The position numbers and the translations under genes were made by a program. Positions 1 to 9,900 of a DNA stretch of 64,000 bases are shown in pieces; position 1 is the first letter of the stretch; each line of letters starts with the position of its first letter. The DNA is taken from positions 60,416 through 124,415 of the forward strand of contig NZ_JAINDZ010000012.1 of assembly GCF_019802345.1 (NCBI RefSeq), in the 5' to 3' direction. Origin of the DNA: Methylosinus sp. Sm6 (GTDB lineage: Bacteria > Pseudomonadota > Alphaproteobacteria > Rhizobiales > Beijerinckiaceae). Under the pieces are notes generated by a model. That model worked only from the letters and a program-made list of their open reading frames with translations, had not been told where the DNA came from and did not search any database.

Positions 1-1272
1 CGCCAGCCATTGCACGCCGGCCTTCTGATAGGGGCGCAGATCCGCCTTCAACGCGGCGCCCGGATCGGCCTCGCCGGCCGCCTGAGGATCGCGGCAGGCG
101 CGGAGGGTTTCGGCGAGCCAGGGGCCGGCGTCGATATGGCCCCATTTCGCATCCGCCGGCGCGGCCTTGGCGCCGATGTCGGCGCCGGCGACGAGCCGCA
201 TCGCCTGCGCGAAATTCAGCCCCTCCTGATCGGCGAGCCGCTCCACCGCCTCGAAGCGCTCGAGCGTCGCCGTCAGCCGCTCGCGGTCGATCTCGACCCA
301 TTTTCCGCGCAGCAGAGCGAGCCCGGCGGTCGATTCGAGCAGGCTCTCGATCTCCTCTTGCGTCAGCGGCTCGCCGTCGAGCGTGACGCGCATGTCGAAA
401 TCGAGCATCTGCTGGGTGCCGACGCGCGACGGCTCATTGGAGCCGATCGTCGCTTCGACCTCGGGACGGCTCGGACGATTCATGCGCCAGCTCGCCGGCA
501 TGCGCACGATCAGCCCCGAGGCCTCCATCGTCTCGACGCTCTCGAGAAAGCGCATGGCGTCCTTCGGCGTCCAGCGCAGCGGATGAAAAATCTCGCCGGC
601 GTCGACGATCTCCTTCAGCCAATCGAGCCGCTCGGCGGCATGGCTGACCGGCTCCAGCAGCTCGAGCAGCTTGCGCTTGTCGTCGGCATGATCGCGCAGC
701 GCTTGCGCGAGCGGCGCATGGCGCAAGCCGCCCTGCTCGCCGAGCGAGGCCGCATAGGTCGCCATGAAGGCGAAAGGACAATCGGGATCGCGCCGGTTCT
801 CGGCGAGATTGAGATGCACGCGCCCGACCAGCCGCCAGCGTCGATCCGCGCTGCCCATGAAATCCCGGAGCGACACGCCGCGCTCCGCGAGCTCGACGCG
901 AAGCGCTTCCGCCATCCGCCCCCACGCCGCGGCGAGGATTTGCACGGTCAGATATTCGCCTCCCGCCATCGGCGGCGCGGCGTCGACCAGCTCCGATAGC
1001 ACGCCCGCCGACAGCGGCTCGCTCGCCGCCTCGAGCGACAGGCACAGCATGCGCATGAAGCGCATCGCAAAGCCGCGCCAAAAGGCGAGACCGGGCGGCA
1101 GGTCGGTTCCCACTTCCGCGAGACCGAGATGCAGCAGACCATGCCCATCGCCGCGCGAAAAATACGCGCCTAGTCGCGCCGCAACCGCATCATCGAGCGG
1201 CGCCTCGTCCTCCCGCGCCTCGAGGCGCAGAGCGCCATGCGGCGTCAGAACGGGGATGAGCGAGGGGGACAT
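1..1272 (-). CDS. SNF2-family DEAD/DEAH-box helicase, N-terminal part (cut by window start)
   Basis: The reading frame is open from an ATG at 1272 to the first base of the window, so only the first 424 residues are visible. The final visible residues, LRPYQKAGVQWL, are the Q-motif-like entry of a SNF2/RAD54 ATPase core. The roughly 400 residues before it resemble the SNF2-associated domain (DUF3670) of bacterial HepA-like helicases, including a LLRGKWVEID stretch and GLNFAQAMRLVAG. In the family the C-terminal half carries the Walker motifs; those lie outside the window. The protein is predicted to be a cytoplasmic ATP-dependent DNA translocase. No substrate can be inferred from this fragment. 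Confidence 0.82.
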   Translation of the reverse strand, partial: MSPSLIPVLTPHGALRLEAREDEAPLDDAVAARLGAYFSRGDGHGLLHLGLAEVGTDLPPGLAFWRGFAMRFMRMLCLSLEAASEPLSAGVLSELVDAAPPMAGGEYLTVQILAAAWGRMAEALRVELAERGVSLRDFMGSADRRWRLVGRVHLNLAENRRDPDCPFAFMATYAASLGEQGGLRHAPLAQALRDHADDKRKLLELLEPVSHAAERLDWLKEIVDAGEIFHPLRWTPKDAMRFLESVETMEASGLIVRMPASWRMNRPSRPEVEATIGSNEPSRVGTQQMLDFDMRVTLDGEPLTQEEIESLLESTAGLALLRGKWVEIDRERLTATLERFEAVERLADQEGLNFAQAMRLVAGADIGAKAAPADAKWGHIDAGPWLAETLRACRDPQAAGEADPGAALKADLRPYQKAGVQWLA

Positions 1273-1326
1273 GAGAGAAGGCGAACCGGCTCGGGGGCGA
1301 GCGCGTCACCGTATCAGACGAGCATC

Positions 1327-1364
1327 GGCGTCGTCGATGGAGCTGGGCGTCGTCGATGGAGCTG
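1327..1364. repeat. exact tandem duplication of a 19-bp unit
   Basis: Two identical 19-bp copies (1327-1345 and 1346-1364, beginning GGCGTCGTCG and ending GGAGCTG) sit head to tail. They lie in the roughly 420-bp stretch between the helicase start and the tRNA. I see no convincing gene in that stretch (1273-1691). Confidence 0.7.
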
Positions 1365-1691
1365 AAGGCGGTGATTCTACCGAGAAACGCCTCGCCGAGG
1401 AATCGACGAACTGGGCCGCGCCTTGGCGGAATATCACGCGACGGCGATCGGATATGGCGTGCGCCTTCGCGACCTCGACCGGCGCATTCGGCGCGTCGAG
1501 TAATCCTCGGCGTTTCATCGCCGGAGGCAAAGTGAGCCGATCGCCCGTCGAGCCTCAGCCTTTCAAGCATCAGTCGACCGCGGCGCCCGAGATGGCGGCG
1601 ATCGGCGCGCCGACTTTCGTCGCCGTGGCGACTGCGAAGCCGAGACCGCGCCTCTGTCCCGTCGTTTATGCCTACAGCCTTTTGATTTTAT

Positions 1692-1767
1692 TGGTGCCGC
1701 AAGAGGGATTCGAACCCCCGACCCCATCATTACGAATGATGTGCTCTACCAGCTGAGCTATTGCGGC
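1692..1767 (-). tRNA. tRNA-Thr (anticodon CGT)
   Basis: On the minus strand the acceptor arms GCCGCAA and TTGCGGC pair, followed by discriminator A and an encoded CCA (1692-1694). The D-arm contains AGCTCAGCTGGTAGAGC and the T-arm GGTTCGAATCC. The anticodon stem CATCA/TGATG encloses the loop TTCGTAA, which gives anticodon CGT for threonine codon ACG. All arms are intact and the length is normal (73 nt plus CCA). Confidence 0.97.
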
Positions 1768-1899
1768 GGATCGGCCTGCGGCCGACCTTGGCGGCGCTTC
1801 TCTTAGCCGTGTGGACGGCCGATTTCAAGCCGCGTGTCCGGTTTCCGCGCAAATCCCCGGCCCGAGACCGCGCGGGCGCCCGAACGGGACCGCTGGCGG

Positions 1900-4800
1900 T
1901 CATTCCGACGGCGTCGCCGACGGGTCGGCGTTCGCGGGGGTGGGAGGATGCGCCTTCCACGGGCCGAAATCGCGCAGCTTTTCGCCGAAGCTCGACACCA
2001 TCATGAACACCGCCGGCACGAAGATCAGCGACAGCAGCGTCGAGAACACGAGGCCGCCGATCACCGCGATCGCCATCGGCGAGCGGAACTCGCCGCCAAT
2101 GCCGAAGGCGAGAGCGCTCGGAGTCATGCCGGCGATCATGGCGATCGTCGTCATCACGATCGGCCGCGCACGCTTGCGGCCGGCGTCGATGATGGCGAGG
2201 TCCTTCGGCTCGCCGCGCCAGACCGATTCGAGCGCGAAATCGACCAGCATGATCGCGTTCTTGGTGACGATGCCCATCAGCATCAGAATGCCGATCCACA
2301 CCGGAACGGTGAGCTGCTTACCGACCAGCATCAGGCCGAACACCGCGCCGCCGATGGAGAGCGGCAGCGAGAACAAAATGGTGATCGGCTGCAAAAAGCT
2401 GCTGAACAGCAGCACCAGCACCGCATAGACCATCAGCAGGCCTGCGCCGAGCACCTGGGTGAAGCCGTCCGACAATTCGTTGAGGCTTTCGGCGTCGCCC
2501 GATTCGCCGACGGTCACGCCGGGCGGCAGCGACTTCTTCACCGGCAATTGCTCGATCGCCTCCAGCACGTCGCCGAGCGCCGCCGAGCCGACGAGATCGG
2601 CCTCCACCGTCGCCTGGCGATTGCGGTCGTAGCGCGAGATATTGGTCGGGCCCTGGCTGAATTGCAGATCGGCGACGGCCGAGAGCGGCACGCTGCCGGA
2701 AAGGCCCATCGGCACGCGCAGCTGGCCGAGCACATTCTTGTTGGAGCGGGCGCGATCCTCCAATTGCACGCGCACCGGGATGAGCCGGTCGCCGTCGACG
2801 AATTTGGCCAGCGCCGGGCCGACGTCGCCGATCGTCGCGACGCGGATCGTCTCGGCCAGCGTCTCCGGCGTCACGCCGAGGCGGGTCGCGAGATCGAGAT
2901 GCGGATGGATGAGCAGCTCGGGACGGTCGAGCGTCGTGTCGGCGATCACATTGTCGACGCCGGGCAGGCGGCGAATCTGCCGCGCCAGCTCATTCGCCAC
3001 GGTCGCGACCCGGCGCGGCTCGGAGCCCTGCGCCACGAGCGAGATCGCGCGCAGGCCGTTCTCGTCGACGAAATAATAGCGGATGTCGGGAACCTTGCGC
3101 AGGCGCCGGCCGATCTCCTGCTCGAGATCGCGCTGGGTGATCTTGCGATCCGACTTCGGCGTGTAGGCGACGATCAGCGTCGCGCGCCGCGCCTCCATCG
3201 GCCCGTTCGACACGCGGCCGCCGTCGACGAAGACGTTCTGCACCTCCGGCAGCTCGTGGATGACGGCGGCGATTTCTTCCGTCGTCGTCTCCGTGTCGGT
3301 GATCTGCGACCCCGGCGGCAGCTCGACCATCATCACCGAGCGCGACGAATCCTGCGCCGGAAGGAAGCCCTTCGACAGCAGGCTGATGCTGGTGATCGAG
3401 GCGGCGAAGAACAGAAGGCCGACGAGCACGGTGGCCTTGTAATGATGCACCGAGAATGCGACCAGCCGCTCATAGGCGCGCAGGATCGCGCCCGGCGGCT
3501 TCTCCTCCGCCTGATGCGGCTTCAAGAGATAGGCGGCGAGCATCGGCGTCACGAGGCGCGCGGCGAGCAGCGAGAACAGCACCTGCACGGCGACGGTGAC
3601 GCCGAACTGCTTGAAGAACTGGCCGGCGATTCCCGGCATGAAGCTCGCCGGCGCGAAAATGGCCACGATGGTGAGGCTGATGGCGATCACCGCGAGGCCG
3701 ATCTCGTCCGCGGCGTCGGAAGCGGCCTGCAGCGCCGATTTTCCCATGCGGATATGGCGCACGATATTCTCGATCTCGACGATCGAATCGTCGACGAGAA
3801 TGCCGGTGCTGAGCGTGATGGCGAGAAAGCTCACCAGATTGAGCGAGAAGCCGAGCGCGTCCATCACCCAGAAGGCGGGGAAGATGGAGAGCGGCAGCGA
3901 GATGGCGACGATCAGCGTCGCGCGCAGATCGCGCAGGAACAAGAGGACGATCACGACGGCGAGAAAGGCGCCTTCGAAAAGAGTGTGGATCGCCGCGTCA
4001 TAATTGCCGCGCGTCACCTCGACCGACGTGTCGATCAGCTTCAGATCGAATTCCGGATATTTCGAGCGCAGCCCCGCGATGCGCTTCTCCACCGCCGAGG
4101 CGACGTCGACGTCGCTCGCGCCATTGGCGCGCTTGACGCCGACGGCGACCACCGGCCGCCCGTCGAGACGGGCGAAGGTGCGGCGCTCGGCGATGGTGTC
4201 GGCGATCGCACCGAGATCCTGCAGGCGCACCTCGCCGCCGGTCGGCAGAGCGATCATCAGCCCGGAGAATTCCTCGAGCGTCCTGGCGGAGGCGATGGTG
4301 CGGATCGCCTGATCGCGGCCTCCGATCTCGGCGCGGCCGCCGGTGACGGTCACATTGGTGCCGCGCAGGCGCCGGCTCACGTCGACGGCGCTGAGGCCGA
4401 AAGCCTGCAGGCGGTCGGCGTCGAGCGAGACGAGGATTTCGCGCGAGACGCCGCCGATGATCTCCACCTGGGCGACGCCCTTCACATCCTGCAGCGAGCG
4501 CTTGACCGTGTTCTCCATGAACCAGGAGAGCTCCTCCGGGCTCTTGCCCGGGGCGGAGGCGGCGTAGGTCACGATCGGCAGGCCGACCACGTCGACGCGC
4601 TGGACCAGCGGCTCCTCGATGTTGCGCGGCAGGTTGAAGCGCACGCGCGTCACCGCGTCCTTCACATCGTTGAGCGCCTTGTCGGTATTGGTCTCGAGCC
4701 GGAAGATGATCGTCGTCACCGACAATCCGTCGGTGATCGAGGACGAGATGTGGCGCACCCCCTCGACGCCCGAGACGCCGTCCTCGATCGTCTTCGTCAC

Positions 4801-4992
4801 CTGCGCCTCGATCTCGGCGGGAGCCGCGCCGAACTGCGGGACGACGACCGAGATCATCGGAATGTCGGCATTGGGGAGGCGCGTGATGGGCAGCTGCAGA
4901 AAGCTGGTCCAGCCGAGGAACAGGAGAATGATGGAAAAGACGATGGACGGCAGCGGCCGCTTGATGGCCAGCGCGGAGACATTGAAGGACAT
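1900..4992 (-). CDS. RND-family efflux transporter, inner-membrane permease
   Basis: This 1030-residue protein has the AcrB/MdtB-type layout. It has a first membrane helix right after the start, a large periplasmic porter domain, and a block of helices from about residue 340. A second porter domain and a last helix block follow. Visible family features include the N-terminal PLPSIVFSIILL helix, ISVVVPQFGAAPAEIE, the TGILVDDSIVEIENI segment of helix 4 with paired acidic residues for proton relay, and the second-half GIVTKNAIMLVDF counterpart. It would pump solutes out by proton antiport as a trimer. It is the last gene of a minus-strand operon with an adaptor and an OmpA-like protein. No TolC-type channel gene is adjacent, so the outer-membrane partner is unknown. 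Substrates cannot be read from sequence. Confidence 0.95.
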   Translation of the reverse strand: MSFNVSALAIKRPLPSIVFSIILLFLGWTSFLQLPITRLPNADIPMISVVVPQFGAAPAEIEAQVTKTIEDGVSGVEGVRHISSSITDGLSVTTIIFRLETNTDKALNDVKDAVTRVRFNLPRNIEEPLVQRVDVVGLPIVTYAASAPGKSPEELSWFMENTVKRSLQDVKGVAQVEIIGGVSREILVSLDADRLQAFGLSAVDVSRRLRGTNVTVTGGRAEIGGRDQAIRTIASARTLEEFSGLMIALPTGGEVRLQDLGAIADTIAERRTFARLDGRPVVAVGVKRANGASDVDVASAVEKRIAGLRSKYPEFDLKLIDTSVEVTRGNYDAAIHTLFEGAFLAVVIVLLFLRDLRATLIVAISLPLSIFPAFWVMDALGFSLNLVSFLAITLSTGILVDDSIVEIENIVRHIRMGKSALQAASDAADEIGLAVIAISLTIVAIFAPASFMPGIAGQFFKQFGVTVAVQVLFSLLAARLVTPMLAAYLLKPHQAEEKPPGAILRAYERLVAFSVHHYKATVLVGLLFFAASITSISLLSKGFLPAQDSSRSVMMVELPPGSQITDTETTTEEIAAVIHELPEVQNVFVDGGRVSNGPMEARRATLIVAYTPKSDRKITQRDLEQEIGRRLRKVPDIRYYFVDENGLRAISLVAQGSEPRRVATVANELARQIRRLPGVDNVIADTTLDRPELLIHPHLDLATRLGVTPETLAETIRVATIGDVGPALAKFVDGDRLIPVRVQLEDRARSNKNVLGQLRVPMGLSGSVPLSAVADLQFSQGPTNISRYDRNRQATVEADLVGSAALGDVLEAIEQLPVKKSLPPGVTVGESGDAESLNELSDGFTQVLGAGLLMVYAVLVLLFSSFLQPITILFSLPLSIGGAVFGLMLVGKQLTVPVWIGILMLMGIVTKNAIMLVDFALESVWRGEPKDLAIIDAGRKRARPIVMTTIAMIAGMTPSALAFGIGGEFRSPMAIAVIGGLVFSTLLSLIFVPAVFMMVSSFGEKLRDFGPWKAHPPTPANADPSATPSE

Positions 4993-5039
4993 CGGCTAGC
5001 AGCCCCTATCTGCGAATCATTCGGCCTCGACGCCGCAAA

Positions 5040-6107
5040 TTATTGTCCGGCGCCGGCCGCCCCCTCGATCAGAACCGCATTGACTCGATCCCCCGCATGC
5101 AGGGCGGCGCCCGTATGCGCGACGATCTCCTCGCCGACCCCCAGCCCGTCGCGAATGCGGATCTTGCCGCTGTCGGAGAGACCGACGCGCACCGGGCGGA
5201 TTTGCACCGCGGCCCCGCTCACCATCTGCACCGTCGCCTCGCCATTGCGGTAGCTGACGGCGGACGTCGGAACGACGACGCCGCAATCGCGCGCCGTCTC
5301 GACGACGGCGCTGGCGAATTGTCCCGGACGGATCGCCGAGGCCGGCTCGATCGAGAGCCGCGCGCGCCCGAGCTGCGTCGCCGGATCGACCTCGCTCGCC
5401 GGCGATTGCACGACGCCTTTGGCCGCGACGCCCTCGTCGCTCGTCACCTTGGCGACTGCGCCCTTGCGGATCTGGCCGACATAGAGGCTCGGAATGTCGA
5501 CGACGAGATCGACATTGGAGCCGGCGGAAATGACGAAAGGCGGGTCGGGCGGCGCGCCCTGCGCCGCCATCGCGGTCGCCGCCGCCTGCGGCGCGCCGGA
5601 GACATCGCCGACGCGAATATTGACCCGCACGACCACGCCGGCGATCGGCGCGCGCGCGATCGTCGAGCCGAGACTTCCGGCCGCGGCGGCGGCGCCAGCG
5701 GCGGCCCCTCCCGCGCCCCGCGTCGGGGGGGCGGCCGGCGGCGCGGCGGATTCGGCCTCCCGAAGGCCGCGCAGCAGCTCCTGGCCCGCGGCGACACGGT
5801 CGCCTTCGCCGGCGAGAATTTCGGTGATGCGATAGCCGGGCGGCGCAGTGACGCCCGTTTCCTCGCGCGCGATGGCGAAGCCGGTCACTCGCGCATCGAC
5901 TTTGACGCAGGCCTCTTTCGCGCGCACCGTCGCGACCGTCACTCGGCCGATGTTCTGGCCGGCGGCAGGCGCCGGCTCCGCCGCGCCCGCGCCCTGCGCG
6001 ACGAGCGCCAGCAACGCCGCGAGCGCGCAGCGCTTCCGCGCGCGCCCGCTGGTTCCGTCGCGGCTCGAGCTCCGCCGCCGAGGCCCTGGCGCGCCCGTCC
6101 GGATCAA
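5040..6107 (-). CDS. RND efflux periplasmic adaptor (membrane fusion protein)
   Basis: The product has about 355 residues. A long basic N-terminus is followed by a hydrophobic ALAALLALVAQGAGA export signal. Barrel-sandwich halves follow (VTAPPGYRITEILAGEGDRV and ARAPIAGVVVRVNIRVGD), then the beta-barrel and membrane-proximal part typical of HlyD/AcrA adaptors. The expected alpha-hairpin is very short and is replaced by an Ala/Gly/Pro-rich linker at residues 120-145, so this is a reduced adaptor. The start is a TTG whose last two bases form the first two of the TGA stop of the OmpA-like gene, which indicates translational coupling. It lies 47 bp before the permease and is expected to link that pump to an outer-membrane exit. 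Confidence 0.88.
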   Translation of the reverse strand: MIRTGAPGPRRRSSSRDGTSGRARKRCALAALLALVAQGAGAAEPAPAAGQNIGRVTVATVRAKEACVKVDARVTGFAIAREETGVTAPPGYRITEILAGEGDRVAAGQELLRGLREAESAAPPAAPPTRGAGGAAAGAAAAAGSLGSTIARAPIAGVVVRVNIRVGDVSGAPQAAATAMAAQGAPPDPPFVISAGSNVDLVVDIPSLYVGQIRKGAVAKVTSDEGVAAKGVVQSPASEVDPATQLGRARLSIEPASAIRPGQFASAVVETARDCGVVVPTSAVSYRNGEATVQMVSGAAVQIRPVRVGLSDSGKIRIRDGLGVGEEIVAHTGAALHAGDRVNAVLIEGAAGAGQ

Positions 6108-6733
6108 TTTTTCGCCGCCTTGAAGGCCATGATGTTCACGACCTGGACGCGCCGGTTCTCGGAGGCCGTCGGCTCGCTCTCGTTCTTGAGATGAGTCTGG
6201 CCGTAGCCGACCGTGACGAGCCGTTCGGGCGCGACGCCATATTCGGCGACGAGCACCTTCTTCACCGCTTCCGCGCGACGCTCGGACAGCTTCTGATTGG
6301 CCTTGGCCGAGCCCCGGCTATCGGTGTGGCCCATGATCAGGAAGGTGCTGTCCTTGAACGCCGGACCGCCGAGCGCCACGCCGAGCTGCTCGACCACCTC
6401 GCGGTCCTTGCCGCGCAGATCGGCCGAATTCAGCGCGAAATGCACCTCGAAGTCGACGTCCCGGCGCGTCGCCACGATGGCGTCGAGCTTGGAGACGTCC
6501 GAGACGGAGAGCGAGCGGTCGGCATGGCGCTTGCCGAGCCCGCGGACGAATTGCTCTTCGGCGATATGCTCCGGCGTGACCGACGGCTCGGTCGTCAGGC
6601 CGCGCGTCGCCGGCGCCGACAGCATCCTGGTGAAATATGCGGCGTCCTGGGCCGAGGCGAGACCCTGGACGGAAAACAATATGGCGGCCGCCAACATCGC
6701 GCTGCGGCCGAGGCGCGGCTCCGATTTCGACAT
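6104..6733 (-). CDS. OmpA-family outer-membrane/peptidoglycan-binding lipid-free protein
   Basis: The ATG at 6733 was chosen because GGGAGG lies just upstream and the product then opens with a clean Sec signal (AMLAAAILFSVQGLASAQ). A longer in-frame start exists but adds residues that break the signal. The 209-residue protein ends in an OmpA-like domain with FALNSADLRG, IMGHTDSRGSAKANQKLSERRA and a SENRRVQVV tail. This fold binds diaminopimelate in peptidoglycan in the periplasm. No beta-barrel is evident. It is the first gene of an operon with an RND adaptor and permease. A role in anchoring or positioning the pump is an inference from gene order only. Confidence 0.87.
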   Translation of the reverse strand: MSKSEPRLGRSAMLAAAILFSVQGLASAQDAAYFTRMLSAPATRGLTTEPSVTPEHIAEEQFVRGLGKRHADRSLSVSDVSKLDAIVATRRDVDFEVHFALNSADLRGKDREVVEQLGVALGGPAFKDSTFLIMGHTDSRGSAKANQKLSERRAEAVKKVLVAEYGVAPERLVTVGYGQTHLKNESEPTASENRRVQVVNIMAFKAAKN

Positions 6734-6925
6734 GAAACCCTCCCCAATGCGCATATGGCTTCGACGAGTATCTTCGAGCTCGTCTCGAAGATCAACCAAG
6801 GCGAGAGAATTCGGCTCTGGTCGCGAGCCGATCGCCTTTGTCGTTGCGCAAGCTAGCAGGGGGGCATGAGCCCGCATGTGCGCTGTCGCACATTGCACGC
6901 TTCGGAAACCGCGCGGCCGCTCCCG

Positions 6926-9900
6926 TCAGGCCGCCTTCGCCTGCCGCACGGCGGGCGCCGGCGCGCTCCGCGCCGGCTCGGCCGGGGCGCCCACCCATTC
7001 GGAATGGGGCGGGATCGTCTCGCCCTTCATCACCACGGTGAGCGGCCCGAGCCGGGCGAAATCGCCGACATGGGTGTCGTAGAGCACGGTGGAGCCGGCG
7101 CCGACCGTCACGCCGCGGCCGATCATGACGCGCCCGACCTTCATCACGCGATCTTCATAGAGATGGGTCTGCAGGGCCGCGACCTGATTGAGGGCGGCGT
7201 AATCGCCGACGCTGACGCAGTCGAATTCGGTGATGTCGGTCATGTCCGCGAACACGCCCTTGCCGAATTTCGCGCCGAACAGGCGCAGCACCCACGGCAG
7301 GAAGGGCGTGCCGCGCAAATGCTCGAGCAGGATCTTGCCGGCGAGGCCCCAATAGAGCACGGCGCAGGCCTCCGTGCGCATGGCCCAGAACGACCACATC
7401 GGCTTCACCTGCGGCTCGTAGCGGCCCATGGTCAGCCATTTCACCGCGACGACCACCAGCGTCATGCCGAGCGAGATCAGCGTCGAGCAGAGGACGAACA
7501 GCCAGAACGCCGCGCCATATTCGCCGTCGATCAGCTTCTGCGCGAAGCTCTCGACCGCCCAGGTGCCGAAGGTGATGAACAGCATGGTGGGCAGCGAGAC
7601 ATTGATGGCCTCATAGGCGGCGCGCGCGGCCTTCTTCCAGAACGGCGGCTGATAGGTCCACGCGGCGCCGCCGCCGTCGAAGGTCTGGCGCACCGGCAGC
7701 CGGATCGGCGGCGAGCCGAACCAGGTGTCGCCCTCGGACAATTCACTATTGGCCGGCGGCTTGGACTTTATGCCGATCAGCGCGCCGTTCGGGATCTCCG
7801 AGCCGGGCGGAACCACGGCGTCATTGCCGATGAACACGCGGGAGCCGGTCTTCACCTTCCTCAGATACATCCAGCCGCGGCGCATGTCCTCGTCGCCGAG
7901 CACCACCTCGTCGGCGATGAAGCATTTCTCGCCGATCTCGACGAGGTCGTAGCGCCCGGAGAGATTGGTGGAGATTTCCGAATCCTTGCCGATCTTGGCG
8001 CCCATCAGCCGATACCAGCTGCGCATGTAGAGCGTCGCGAACAGCGAGGAGAGCGTCTCCAGGGTGACTTCCGTCGCGAGCCCCACCGCCCATTTGCGCA
8101 GGTAGAACCAGGACCAGACCGAATACGTCCCCTCCGAGACGCGCGGCAGCACCGTCCAGCGGAAGGCGACGATGAAGGCGACAGTGACGAGCACCAGCAC
8201 GAACGCCGTCGGCCAGGCGAACAGCGGAATCGCGGCGAGATAATAAGCGTGCTCGCCATCGACGAGGCCGAGCCAGGCGTCGAGCTTGTCGAACACCCAG
8301 AAGGCGGGGAAGATCGGCAGCAGGCCGAGCGGCGGCAGCGCGAGAGCCACCATGGCGAACAGAGCGCTCATGACGACCCGCCGCAGCGCCGAGGCGGCGG
8401 ACGGCGAATCGAGCGCTTCGGCGTTCACCCGGCCCTCATGGCGCGCCGGGGAGCCGTTCCAGATCTCGCGGGCGCCGATGCGCGCGCCGGACGGAACCGA
8501 GCTCAGATCCTCGAGCGCCGCGCCCTCCTCGAGCACGACATTCTCCTCGATGACGCAGGAGGTTCCGACATAGGCGTCGGCGCCGATGTCGATCGGGCCG
8601 ATGATCAGCTCATTGCCCACGACGCGGGCGTTGGCGAGCTTCAGCTTGCCGCCGAGGCTCGCGCCGTCGCCGATGGAGACGAGATCGATCGCCCCGACAT
8701 CGAGCTCGCCGATGATCGCATCCTCGCCGATCCTCGCGCCGAGCGCGCGCAGATAGAGGCGCATCAAGGGCGAGGCCTGGAACCATTTGGCGTGGGTGAG
8801 GCCGATGAGGCGCTGCGCCAGCCACCAGCGGTAGTAATAGACGCCCCACAGCGGATAGCGCCCCGGCCGCGTGCGGCCGATGACCAGCCATTTGCCGAGG
8901 ATCGACACCGCCACAGTGGCAATGTTGACGCACATATAGACGCCGAGCAGCGCGACCGCCTCCTCCACGATGCTGGCGTCGGGCGAGGTGAGCAGCATGT
9001 AGGAGACGAACACGCCGAGCCATTGCGAGGTGACGAAGGCGAGGATGAAGGGCAGCGCCGCCGCCTGGGCGAGCCCGCACAGAAAGCGCTTCAGTAGCGG
9101 CGGCGGCGCGAAGGAGAGATCGCGCGGCGCGGGCGAGGCCGCCGCCTTGCCGTCGAGATGGGCGGCGAGCGCGCGCAGCGTGCGCTGCGCGTAGAGGTCC
9201 TGCAGCGTGATCGAGGCGAGCCGCTCCGTCTCGCGGACCACCGAGACGAAACGCGCCGCCAGCAGCGAGTGGCCGCCGAGGTCGGTGAAGAAATCGGCGT
9301 CGAACGGAATGGCGCCCGGCGGCAGGACTCTGCGCGCGGCGTCGAGAAGCTTGGCCTCGGTGTCGCTGCGCGGCTCCTCCTGCGCCTCGGCGTCGAGCAG
9401 CGGGGCGCTCAGCGGCGCGCGCTTCAGCGCCTTGCGGTCGACCTTGCCCGAGGACAGCGTCGGCAGCGACGCGACCACCTCGAAGCGGGCCGGGACCATA
9501 TAAGACGGCAGGAATTCGCGCAGCTTGGCGCGCAGCTCGCGCGGATCGGGAATGACCGCCGTCGCGCCGACGAGAAAGGCGACGAGCTCGTCGAGGCCGT
9601 CCTCGTTGCGCAGCACGACCGCCGCCTGACGGATGTGGGGGAGCGTGGACAGAACGGACTCGATCTCGCCGAGCTCCACGCGGAAGCCGCGGATCTTGAC
9701 CTGATCGTCGATGCGGCCGCGGAAGGCCAGATTGCCGGTCTCGTCCAACGCGACCGCGTCGCCGGAGCGATAGAGGATCGGATCGGAGCCGTCGTCACAG
9801 AAAGGATTGGCGATGAATTTTTCCGCGGTCAGCTCGTCGCGCCGCAGATAGCCGCGCGCGACGCCGGGGCCGCCGATCAACAGCTCGCCTTCGGCGCCCG

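Noticed and set aside
1834..5253. Open frame of 1139 codons antisense to the RND permease
   Set aside because: It is rich in Arg, Asp, His and Gln, has no domain, and is a by-product of GC-rich third positions of the true gene on the other strand. The same holds for long antisense frames over the TonB receptor, kdpB, rne and acnA.
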